A stretch of 64,000 nucleotides of DNA from Macrosoma leucophasiata (taxonomy: Eukaryota; Arthropoda; Insecta; Lepidoptera; Hedylidae), in assembly GCA_036365455.1 (NCBI GenBank), contig JAWQUS010000022.1:3410001-3474000 (forward strand). Direction: 5' to 3'. How positions within the stretch are numbered: the first letter of the stretch is position 1; each line of letters opens with the position of its first letter. The translations under genes and the position numbers were made by a program. The notes beneath the pieces were generated by a model that saw only the letters and a list, made by a program, of their open reading frames with translations, was not told the origin of the DNA and did no database searches. Shown here in pieces: positions 1 to 9,600 of the stretch.

Positions 1-1
1 A

Positions 2-262
2 AATACACATGTAAAAGAAAGGTTAAGAGGTGTCATAAACACACAAAAAAATGATACCATACCTTTTGTATATGCTTACCAACAGCCATACACTGTTCAA
101 AATAGCAACAAACATACAGCTAGTATCGTATATCACGGACATATACATACCAATTCTAACCATAATGTTTTTCAAAATAATATAACCAGATATTTCATTG
201 ATGAATTAGAAACCGGATTCAAAACGCCTACAAATAATAATTCAAATGGAACTATGCCTTAA
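2..262 (+). CDS. C-terminal exon of an unrecognised protein (partial, runs off left edge)
   Basis: An open frame enters from the left edge and runs 86 codons to a TAA at 260-262. It has no start inside the window, so it would be the 3' part of a gene or exon. The residues are Asn/Thr/His-rich (for example the stretch HIHTNSNHNVFQNN and the tail NNNSNGTMP) with an acidic, ordered-looking segment FIDELETGFKTP near the end. I see no recognisable domain or transmembrane segment. A poly-A signal variant ATTAAA lies at 290-295, 28 bases after the stop, which fits a real 3' end. It could also be a transposon protein tail or a chance open frame in AT-rich DNA. Confidence 0.4.
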   Translation, partial: NTHVKERLRGVINTQKNDTIPFVYAYQQPYTVQNSNKHTASIVYHGHIHTNSNHNVFQNNITRYFIDELETGFKTPTNNNSNGTMP

Positions 263-423
263 ATGTTTTATATTTTTCTAATATTTTTTATTAAATACAT
301 TTTTTTCAATTCGATTTTTATTGCTCTTTTCAAATAGAAAAGGATACCGAATGATCGAACACAGCGTGTTTGTAATCAGCTCCGCCAAATGGTAGAGTTC
401 AGCATTATTTTATTCCATTTAGA

Positions 424-723
424 TTTTTTTTTACGTAATAGAAGTGGCACACAATCGTGCAGTTCACATTGATGTTAAGCGTTGACTGCAGCCTATTGAC
501 ACTTACACAATGACCAGAGGTCAAAATGAAGATGCGCTGCCACTTCTGAGGCATTTGGTGTTATGCCTCAGTGCCGAAAATCACAGAGCCGTACATTACC
601 ACCTGACCGGAACACGATAGTGCTGAACACACAGACTGAACACTACCATTAAGCGGCAAGTATATAAGGTAATGCGGTGGTGCCTACGCCCGCGAGCTCC
701 GTCACAGGAGCTCTACCACCAGT
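424..723 (-). repeat. SINE-A copy, full length
   Basis: First copy of the commonest repeat here. Read on its own strand it starts ACTGGTGGTAGAGCTCC, carries the middle landmarks TGTTCCGGTCAGGTGGTAATG and CTATAGGCTGCAGTCATC, and ends in TTTGCCACTTCCATTACAT plus poly-A. The A tail and dispersed positions indicate retroposition. No clear Pol III B box was seen, so tRNA ancestry is not shown. Confidence 0.85.
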
Positions 724-730
724 CTAAATT

Positions 731-917
731 TTAGATGGTAATGTACGGTCTCGTAATAACTTATCTCATAGACGTAACAACTTAGGTCTCAGGGGTGGCA
801 ACGCATCTGCATGTTGGCATCAGTATCTGGTTTTTGAGTAGATGTCTATAGGATGCAGTCATCACTTAACATCAATGTGAGAAACATGCTTATTTGCCAC
901 CTTAATACCATAAAAAA
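731..917 (+). repeat. SINE-A copy, 5' truncated and divergent
   Basis: Begins inside the unit (GGTAATGTACGG) and ends with the ATAAAAAA tail. It lies tail-to-tail beside the opposite-strand copy at 424-723, separated by only a few bases. Confidence 0.6.
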
Positions 918-967
918 GAATCCCACGACAATGATTCTTGGAAGGACATTTTGAAAAAAGATAATTA

Positions 968-1216
968 TCTATATAAAAATCAATTGCTGTTCGTTATTCT
1001 CGCTAAAACTCGAGAACGGCTGGACCGATTTGGCAAATTTTGGTTTGGAATGATTCTTGGTCCAGGGAAGGTTTAAAAGGTAAGAAGATATGAAGAAATT
1101 GAAGGGAAATAGTAAAAACCACAATTTCATTTTCCATACAAATAGTCCGTATCTATCAAACCTTTGACACATTATTTCATTGTGAGGCAAAACGAAGTTT
1201 GCCGGGTCAGCTCTAG
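968..1216 (+). mobile_element. Non-autonomous Helitron, 249 bp (family B)
   Basis: The element starts TCTATATAAAAATCAATTG after an A (967) and ends AGCTCTAG before a T (1217). This is the Helitron pattern of 5' TC, 3' CTAG and insertion between A and T with no target duplication. The same body is seen at 25530-25690 and 33628-34085. Confidence 0.75.
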
Positions 1217-1530
1217 TGTTTTATAAATTGCATTTTTCTTTAAGATATGAAATAACTAACTAATAACTACATAGTAAGTACTATGTAATAGTGACATATC
1301 TATATCGTAGATAAAAATTATCAAATCAGCAAAATAATAAATGATGTTTCTAATCTTGTTTATAGTAGACCTGATAATAATATGAACATCAATAATCAAT
1401 AAAGTTATGGTGTCACTTGTTTATAAAGTTCCTATCTTCTTCCTCTCATTTTTGCCTGAGTTTTAGAATCCTTATGGCTATCTCTAGTATTATAAATAAT
1501 TATTTATTAGTACTGCAACTACTAATACAA

Positions 1531-1796
1531 CTGCCTCGGTAGCCTAGTGGTAGCAGGCCACTACTACTTGACGCTAAATGGTAGTTTTCAGCACTATCGT
1601 GTTCCGGTCAGGTGGTAATGTAATGACCCTGTAATTTCCGGCACAGAGGCTTAACACCTAAGCCCTCAGAAGTGGTAACGCATCTGCATTTTGACCCCTG
1701 CTCTTTGTGTGGGTGTCTGTAGGCTGCAGTCATCGCTTAAATCAATGTGAACTGCATACTTGTTTGCCACTTTTATCACATTAAAAAAAAAAACTG
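1531..1796 (+). repeat. Chimeric SINE: tRNA-like head joined to SINE-A body
   Basis: The first ~40 bases (ACTGCCTCGGTAGCCTAGTG) match the tRNA-like head of SINE-B, then switch to SINE-A sequence at CGCTAAATGGTAG and end in poly-A. It looks like a template-switch or a SINE-into-SINE join. Confidence 0.65.
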
Positions 1797-1995
1797 CTCA
1801 CTTTTTCTATTTCAGTTTAAAAAACATATTATTATATTTTATCAATAAATTTATCAACACTCTGTAGAACACTGTATTATTACATCATACTTGTTATTGT
1901 TAAGTCGTTTAAATTGTTCGTGATTGTGATAGGAACAACTTGTGTTAGCGGTATGTTACATTTTATTTAAAATTATGTGTATTTGTTTTATATTA

Positions 1996-2440
1996 TTTTG
2001 CATTAACACATGCTTGTGAAATATGTTTTTATTTTTTAAGAAAAAATGGAAAGAAAAATTTGACTTCAGGCGAGACTCGAACTCGCGACCTACTGGGAAT
2101 CTAGTCCAGCCGCTCCGCCAATAATTGTTTTATATTGTTTTATAACAATATAAAACAATTATTAAGGGTAAAAGCGACTTCTTTACGATATTCAATAAAC
2201 TGAAAAGTCTATTATATCGGTTGCCTAACTAGCATAGTTGGTAATAGATGGCGCTGCTGCTACCATAAAGCAATGCAATAGATGTGAAGGAAAGATTTGA
2301 CAAATCGGGCAGGACTTCAGTAGCTCAATTGGAAGAGCGGCTGGACCAGATTCCCAGTAGGTCGCGAGTTCGAGTCTCGCCTGAAGTCAAATTTTTCTTT
2401 CCATTTTTTCTTTAAAAATAAAAATTATGTGTATTACTAT
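1996..2440. repeat. Two head-to-head element-T copies carrying tRNA-like folds
   Basis: A left minus-strand piece (1996-2120) and a right plus-strand piece (2150-2440) carry the same sequence in opposite orientation. They meet at a 17-base inverted repeat, AATTGTTTTATATTGTT and its complement, around 2123-2161. Each carries all or part of a tRNA-like fold (see 2313-2389). Other copies lie at 40064-40245, 52090-52235 and 52370-52687. Confidence 0.7.
2313..2389 (+). ncRNA. tRNA-like fold inside element T (not a canonical tRNA gene)
   Basis: Acceptor arms GACTTCA and TGAAGTC pair over 7 bp. The D arm GCTC...GAGC pairs and contains a good A box (TAGCTCAATTGG). The T arm GCGAG-TTCGAGT-CTCGC is perfect and contains a B box. 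The anticodon arm is weak: CTGGA pairs imperfectly with CCCAG around a loop reading AGA. A TTTTT run follows within about 5 bases. The structure could be read by Pol III, but its presence only in repeats argues that it is a SINE-type module. Confidence 0.55.
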
Positions 2441-2644
2441 TAACCTGTTGCAGTTATTCAATGCACATAATTTAACGAATAAGTTTTTTTTCCCTTCATT
2501 TATCATCATTGAAGGAATTGAAAACATTTGTTATAATTATATTTTATCTATTTATTTAAACTTTCTTGTACTTACAAGTACATGAGGCGGACTTAATGTT
2601 AAGACGCATTCTCGACCAGAATTTTAACTAGGTACTTTAATTTC

Positions 2645-2836
2645 TTGACATCTCCGGTTTGGTAATGTGTACCAAACTTCGAGTTACTGGGAGATTTCCA
2701 GAAAATGGAAAAATCCCATTAGAATCAGAAATAAAGGAATTTACACCATTATCTCTGACAGCCCCCTACCCGGGAATCGAACCCAGGAACCCAGCGTAGT
2801 AGTAGTGGCGTGCTACCAGCTACTGAGGCAGTTTCT
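2645..2836 (-). repeat. SINE-B (tRNA-headed) partial copy
   Basis: On the minus strand it has an A box in the CTGCCTCAGTAGC head and a B box GGTTCGATTCCCGGG, then a body ending in the CAAACTTCGAGTTACTGGG region (plus-strand reading). Fuller copies are at 21831-22137 and 32684-32996. Confidence 0.75.
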
Positions 2837-3216
2837 AATTTTAATTTATTATTAATTTAAGTTTTTGCTTTTACTGTATGTAATGGTTATTCACTCTACG
2901 TAATTTATGAATTCTTGACGTTTTGAAAGTATCTGTAAAGATCTATTCGAAATAAAAATATTTTCTTTCTTTCATTCTGTCTTAGGTTTTAATAATGACA
3001 CCTTAATTAAACTATTTCTTAATACTTGAAACTATGTGTAACTGCTTTCTACTAGTTTCTACCTAATCTATATGCCGCCAAGCACTATCGTGTTCCGGTC
3101 AGATGCTAATGATGAACCCGTGATGACTAATCGTGAGACATAACAACTTATATCTCAGGGGTAGCAACGCATTTGCATTTTGACCTCTTTGATCTCTTTT
3201 GTAGAGCTGGTAGATG

Positions 3217-3310
3217 TCTATAGGCCATAGAGCAACACCGGAGGGCAGTAGCCATATGCAGGCTCTCCCCTCTGTCAAAGTACAAGCCGAAATGTCCTAG
3301 ATAGTCCTAA
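3217..3310 (-). repeat. MITE-C terminal fragment
   Basis: CATAGAGCAACACCGGAGGG followed by the MITE-C subterminal sequence, then divergence. It is preceded by a decayed SINE-A piece at 3061-3226. Confidence 0.6.
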
Positions 3311-3509
3311 TGCGCATGACAACAAGATGACAACAAGTGACAATGACACATTTACTCATCGACGACACAACACAGCTTATTTACTCCTTCGTGGATAAAA
3401 TTTTTTCATTGATTTCGTATAGTCGTGTAATAATTTTGTATCGAAACACCTAAACAATTTAAATTAGGTATCTAATTGTTTAAATAAATTAAAAAGTATT
3501 AAATAAATC

Positions 3510-4028
3510 TAACTACGTTAAGAAAAACCGACTTTACAACTGAAAAGTAAAAAATAATAAAGATTTAATTGTAATTACATACTACCTATTATTTATATGT
3601 GCTATTTACTAATAGGTTTGAAGTCGGTGCCAAGCCGAAATCACTAAAGTAGGCATTTCATTGTATTTAAACGTAACTTCACGCCTGTAATCCCTGAAGG
3701 GGTAGGCAGAGGTAAATGCATTCTTGCATGCATGCAAACACGATTCGCCGGTTACGTTTTGTTCAGTTTATTAGCCAAGTTCATGACTTGACAACATAGA
3801 GAAACTCGGCCCACCGGTCGCGGCGGACCGGAGGGGAGTAGCCATAGCGTTAATTTGGTCGTATTCTTATTTAAGTGATTAAAATATAATTATTTGTTTA
3901 TGGCTTAGCACCGACTTCAAACCTATTAGTAAATAGCACATATAAATAATAGGTAGTATGTAATTACAATTAAATCTTTATTATTTTTTACTTTTCAGTT
4001 TTGAAGTCGGTTTTTCTTAACGTAGTTA
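3510..4028. mobile_element. DNA element with ~125-bp terminal inverted repeats and nested fragments
   Basis: Left arm 3510-3636 and right arm 3903-4028 are near-perfect inverted copies (TAACTACGTTAAGAAAAACC at the outer left, its complement at the outer right). The centre contains the start of a SINE-B (3660-3775) and a MITE-C end (about 3785-3864), so it has been a target for later insertions or captured them. Confidence 0.75.
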
Positions 4029-4189
4029 TATTTATAATTTATTTATAAAACTCAGGCAAAAATATTGACGTCGTTAACAGAACTTCACTTATCTCAAAGT
4101 TTGGGTTAATAAAGATAAATTAAACGATAGCTCTTATCTTTGTACTCTTAGTGCATCTACTTTAAATAAAAGCTAAAGGATGTTCCAAA

Positions 4190-4620
4190 AGTAATGCAAG
4201 GAAATAAATTAAATTAATCAGTAAAACACTGTGTCACTAGGTTTTTTTAATTTATGTTTTTATTTAATGGCATTGCTTGTTGCATATTAACAGTGTCAAG
4301 TAAAACGATATATCGTATTCGTAATAAGCAGCGTAAAAGTCAGAGTCAGTCAGTCAATTTATCAGTCCGTCAGTCAGAGTCACAGTAACTTGAGTAAAGC
4401 GATGGCTACTTTACAGAGCATTTACAATGAAGTTTTGGAGGCAACCCGAAAGAACGTGTTTTCGCACTGTTATTTTTTTTTAAATTTATTCTATTTCACT
4501 ATACACGAGCACTGTAATAGCACTTTATTTAATGTTATTTAATGTTACTGAAATAAAATAAGAGCACCACACGCATCTTCCAAGCTTCCCGCCCAAACTC
4601 TGTCATTAGGTTGACAGACA
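4190..4620 (+). repeat. Interspersed repeat G (mariner-like, decayed)
   Basis: Shares GTGTCAAGTAAAACGATA, a GTCAGTCAGTC-rich stretch, GGAGGCAACCCGAAAGAACG and a tail with GAGCACCACACGCATCTT with copies at 14650-14965, 26018-26150 and 34443-34805, which lie on the other strand. No open frame is left. Mariner ancestry is only a guess. Confidence 0.55.
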
Positions 4621-4668
4621 AGAAGACGGGCCTGATGAAAAGTAGTCACCGTTGCCTATGAACATTAT

Positions 4669-4962
4669 ACTGGTGGTAGAGCTCCAGTGACGGAGCTCGC
4701 GGGCGTAGGCACCACCGCATTACCTAATATACTTGCCGTTAAATGGTAGTGTTCAGCACTATCGTGTTCCGGTCAGGTGGTAATGTACGGCTCTGTAATT
4801 TCCGGCACAGAGACATAACACCTAATGCCTCAGGAGTGGCAGCGCATTTACATTTTGACCTCTGGTCATTGTGTGGGTGTCTATAGGCTGCAGTCATCAC
4901 TTAACATCAATGTGAACTGCACGCTTGTTTACCACTTTTAAAACATAAAAAAAAAAAAAAAA
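4669..4962 (+). repeat. SINE-A copy, full length with A tail
   Basis: Intact 5' end CTGGTGGTAGAGCTCC and a run of about 16 A at the 3' end, which makes it one of the younger-looking copies. Confidence 0.85.
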
Positions 4963-5384
4963 TTGCAACACCAGGTGAGTTGCCAACGCGCTACCACCCC
5001 TGAAGGACTCTCTTGGCGCCATTTTTTAAGAATTCTATATTTAATTGTAGCACTGAGGGAACACCTCATAGAGATATTAATTCCACTATTGACATGTTCT
5101 GGGTTAGAAACGAACGCGAAAACCGCACCGTTGTGCACTACCAGGCAGAGGCGGCTCATCCTCAAGAGTGCTGGTGCAGTGCACTCCCACGAAAATCATA
5201 TACTTATAGCACAGTCTAAAGAAAACGAACGTATTATGTACTTATACTGTGCTTATAGGTTACGATCCCAAAGCAGAATCATTTCGTTCATCCAGATATG
5301 CTGCAAAGACATTTTTTACGCATATTTATAATCTAAAGAATATATATCCACTAGGTTGCGGTCCTATGGGTTCAATCACATGAT

Positions 5385-5685
5385 GTTGAATAATGGCAAC
5401 CCATTATACGTCCCACTGCTGAGCACGAGTCTCTCCCCTTTTTGGGGGGAGGCCTGGAGCTTACTCCACCACCAATGCGGATTGGTGGAGACATCGGCTA
5501 ATTTCGGGTCTGTAGAGCGTTATCTCTTTCGCATTTTAACTATGTGACGTTTGTCGACCATTTTGATCAAGTATTGATATATACCGGACTATCAGTGCTT
5601 ACGTAGGCAGAGTGCAGCAGAGATAACGCTCTACGAAGTCGAAACTAGCCGATTGTCACTTTCATAGGCTCGATGCGCAATATTT
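5385..5685. repeat. Repeat F end joined to MITE-like repeat E
   Basis: 5385-5485 matches the repeat-F 3' end (CCCACTGCTGAGCACGAGTC, GGGGGGAGGCCTGG, TCCAATGCGGATTGGTGGA). 5498-5660 is repeat E, whose ends TCTGTAGAGCGTTATCTC and GAGATAACGCTCTACGAAG form an inverted repeat. Repeat E recurs at 24848-25010 and 43262-43420. Confidence 0.6.
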
Positions 5686-5788
5686 CTTGATGAATTCATT
5701 TCTGATAGTCGAGAAAAAAATAAATATTTTCCTTGCCGTATTTGATCATATAACATCAACTTTAATTGCCAAGTTCATGACTTGACAA

Positions 5789-6100
5789 CATAGAGAAACT
5801 TGGCCCACCGGTCGCGGCGGACCGGAGGGGAGTAGCCATAGCGTTCATTACGGATGCAAAACAGTCTGTCATATTTTGCGGGGGGAAATACGTGTGACAC
5901 ACGCTCTCACTACAAAAATCGTCTATTATTACGAAACTCACACCTTGACCTTAACAAAATACATAAACAAGTTCACGCACACATTTAATCTGGCCGACAG
6001 GCATAGGACCATTTGGTCTTAAACTTTGACAGAGGGGAAAGCCTGCATATGGCTACTCCCCTCCGGTCCGCCGCGGCCGGTAGCTCGTGTTGTCTCTATG
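5789..6100 (+). mobile_element. MITE-C copy, full length
   Basis: Ends CATAGAGAAAC and GTCTCTATG are inverted repeats, followed inward by GGACCGGAGGGGAGTAGCCATA and its complement. The ~300-bp body has no coding capacity. It is one of about eight copies in the window. Confidence 0.8.
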
Positions 6101-6337
6101 CATGACAATAACATGTATACCTAGTAGTAATTTCACCAATAATGCACATAGTTACCTGTGTTTGTAATACACGACATATTATTATTATACTCTGTTCCGA
6201 AGTTGGCGAGTCATTTAACTAATAACACACAATTGCTGGTTGTTCTGGACTGGAAGTAATTGTTCTATTTTTAAAAGTGACAACTATATTTCAATGTACA
6301 GTACTTGTCAATAAATATTGCACATCGCGCCTAATGG

Positions 6338-6583
6338 ACTTATTACACGACACGGTATTCAGGGTACGATAGCAAGGGTCAGGGTAGTGTAATAACATTT
6401 AGGGAGTTAGGACCCTAATTAGGGCGACCGGAGCGGCCCGGTCAGCCTAACGCCCTTACTAGGTACATAAAGTACAAATATGAACAGTATGGAAACTACG
6501 TACAAAACGTTCAAAACGGCACACTCACACAAACATGCGCATCGACGCTCGAGTGGCGAGTGACTCGGAGCTGCAGCACAAAA
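6338..6583 (+). mobile_element. Element D (foldback type), half copy just upstream of the dehydrogenase gene
   Basis: Starts TTATTACACGACACGGTATT and carries the internal landmarks GACCGGAGCGGCCCGGTCAG and ACTACGTACAAAACGTTC. The right terminal repeat is missing. It stops about 80 bases before the start codon of the dehydrogenase gene, so it makes up the proximal upstream region. Confidence 0.65.
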
Positions 6584-6593
6584 AAAACTGTGC

Positions 6594-6599
6594 TATAAG
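6594..6599 (+). promoter_or_regulatory. Possible TATA-like box for the dehydrogenase gene
   Basis: TATAAG lies 69 bases before the ATG, just downstream of element D. A start site about 25-30 bases later (near 6620-6625) would give a short 5' UTR. Only the motif and its position support this. Confidence 0.25.
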
Positions 6600-6662
6600 C
6601 TTCCAAATCACATTCATTTTACTGAATATTATATTTAGTAAGTCTTTGCTGCAGAATTCAAA

Positions 6663-9600
6663 ATGAAGGCAGTTGTGTTCGACGGTAAGACCATGACACT
6701 GAGTTATGAGGAGAACTTCCCGATGCCACAGATAGAGAAAGACGATGAAGTTATTGTGAAAGTGGAGTACTCTGGTATCTGTGGGACTGATCTGCATATT
6801 ATACAGGTATGTGCCAACTGGCTATGACTGGTGGTAGAGCTCCAGTGACGGAGCTCGCGGGCGTAGGCACCACCGCATTACCTAATATACTTGCCGCTAA
6901 ATGGTAGTGTTCAGCACTATCGTGTTCCGGTCAGGTGGTAATGTATGGCCTTGTAAATTCCGACACAGGCGCATAACACCTTAGGCCTCAGGAGTGATAA
7001 AGCATCTGCATTTTGACCTTGGCCTTTGTGTAAGTGTCTATAGGCTGCAGTCATCATTTAACATAAATGTGAACTGCATGCTTGTTTGCCACTTCCATTA
7101 CATAAAAAAATGTGGCAACTGAGTAGTTGGAATCGGGCGGTAACAGATACGTGATGGGCAGGAGCATCAGGCAATGAAACAACTGCCACTGCGATCGCCA
7201 ATCCGCTTGCCCTCCCCTTTTCTTCTTTTCGGGTCAGCGGCTCGAAACGTTTAAATTTCAAATTTTGTCCGCCCAATATCTTGTTGCAGCGACTGCAGCA
7301 TCATTTGCCTTTTGGAGGTCTTCTTAAGTGCAGGAGCAGGGAGGAGCCAGTGGACAAAGAAGCATGTGTTGCATCATCTGAGATGGAGCCCCACAGTCAC
7401 ACTGTTCCGTAGACGGAGGAGTGAAACCCCAGGTTTTGTCTGCAACGGCCTACTTGGGAACGTAATTGCAGATCTTGACCTGGAGGAAGTCTTACTTGCA
7501 CTATTCTTCCCTAATGACGCACAACACTGTTGTGAGCGTCATTTGAAAATGATGGTTACAGCCCTTGATTTAAAATGGTTAAAAAGATCAAGTTCCTATT
7601 TTCACAGGATTTGCGTAATATGGGCCAATAGACCGGTTGCTTCGGAATTGCAATCCTTAATTCAATGACAACAAGACCACGTTGTACAAACTCAGGAGTC
7701 CTCATCATCGCTTTCATTTCAGGGAGAGTTTCCAGCGAGCAAGGAACGTCCAATAGCTTTGGGTCATGAATCAAGTGGGATAGTTCATGCAGTGGGGAAA
7801 AAATCTATTTTCAAAGTCGGCCAAAAAGTTGTAATTGATCCCAACACGTAAGTATAAAAAAATAGAATTAAGACATAATTTGAACGAGGAAAACAGCCTT
7901 TCTAGAGTTTTTCTTTCGGGCGGGTGTTTCTCTGTTTTCATTTTAGAATTTATATTGACTTCTGTAACTACAAATTAATGAGAAGGAGTGTCTCTCAAAA
8001 TAGTATAGAATTTAGATAGGTATCAACAGAATGTTCTATTCTCTGTTTTACAAGCGTGCCAGATAATATTAAACGAAAAGAATATGAGTCATTCTTTGTC
8101 ATTCACTGGCAGAGTTCCAAAGCCCACATTATAATAATGGCAACCGACCGCGCTCGTAACGCTTAACCGACTAGATCGATTACGATCCTTTTTTTGGCTC
8201 AGTAATGTGGGCATAATCAATTGGCCAAGCCCACATTACTGAGCCAAAGAAATCTCCATAGGGTCTTTCCAAAATGATAACCTAATTCAGTTTATTCATT
8301 TAATTTCACCGTAAACCTTCACTTTCAGCGCCTGCCATTTATGCGAATACTGTCGCGAGGGAAACTATCAGTACTGTGAGACAGCTGGCATCAACAGTAC
8401 CATTGGAATCTGGAAAAACGGTGGCTGGGCTGAATATGTGGTCTGTCCTCAGAGCCAAGTGTACCTGTTGCCAGATGAAATCAGCACAGAGCAAGGTAAT
8501 TCTGTTCAGTTGCAGTCTTAGGGGGAAGAAGGGTTTTAAGTTTCATGACTCTTTCGCCCAACCCCTAATTAGGCATCGCGGTTTTTTAAACATAAAGTGA
8601 TTCAAGTGGAAACTTATAATACATGCGGAATATACTAAATAAACATAGATAATAATTAAATATTATATCGATATAGTCAGAAGTTCAGAGAAAAATCCCT
8701 ATTGCCATGGAACCACGGGTAATTAAAATTACCCGTGGACCCGGTAATGGGCCGACCCAACGGGACCACGGGTAAACGCCCAATTTCAGAGGTTTCTAAT
8801 GTGATGTCGTTAAAAAACTCAATTTTTGCGCTTAAACTTAAAACGCTGCGCTGGCTGAACGCTACAAGATCATAGAGCAACACCGGAGGGGAGTAGCCAT
8901 ATGCAGGCTTTCCCCTCTGTCAAAGTACAAGCCCAAATGGGCCTATACCTGTCGCCTAGATGTTTAAAAGTGTGCGTGAAATTGTTTCTGTATTTGTTAA
9001 AGTCAAGGTGTGAGTTTCGCAGTAGGTAATAGACGATTTTTGTAGTGTGCGTGTGTATCGCATTTCCCCCCGCAAAAAATTACAGTCTGTTTTGCATCGG
9101 TAATACACGCTATGGCTACTCCCCTCCGGTCCGCCACGACCGGTGGGCCGCGTTGCTCTATGTACGAGATAGATCAATATAGTGTATTGTTGTAGTATCG
9201 TATACCCCTCACCGAGAAAAAAAATTGTGTGCCTGCATACTACCGCCGTCCTTCCGCTTGACTAACTACAAAGGTGTACAAAAAAGTCCGCGGTGTACCT
9301 ATACGTCTCTCTTTTAGGGATAACCCACGAGGACGTGCTTATTAGCAACCCGTGCCAAGCAGAGGCGGGACACTAGTGCTCAAAAATTCAGTTTTTTTTT
9401 TATATAATGAAAGTGGCAAAAAAGCATGCAGTTCACATTGATGTTAAGTGATGACTGCAGCCTATAGACACCCACAGAAAGACCAAGATCAAAATACAAA
9501 TGCGTTACCACTCCTGAGGCCTAAGGTGTTATGCCTCTGTGCCGGAAATTACAGGGCGATACATTACCACCTGACCGGAACAGAGACCGGATATTGCTGA

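Noticed and set aside
2313..2389. Functional tRNA gene
   Set aside because: Arms and Pol III boxes are good, but the anticodon stem is mismatched and the module recurs only as part of a repeat family, so I call it tRNA-like.
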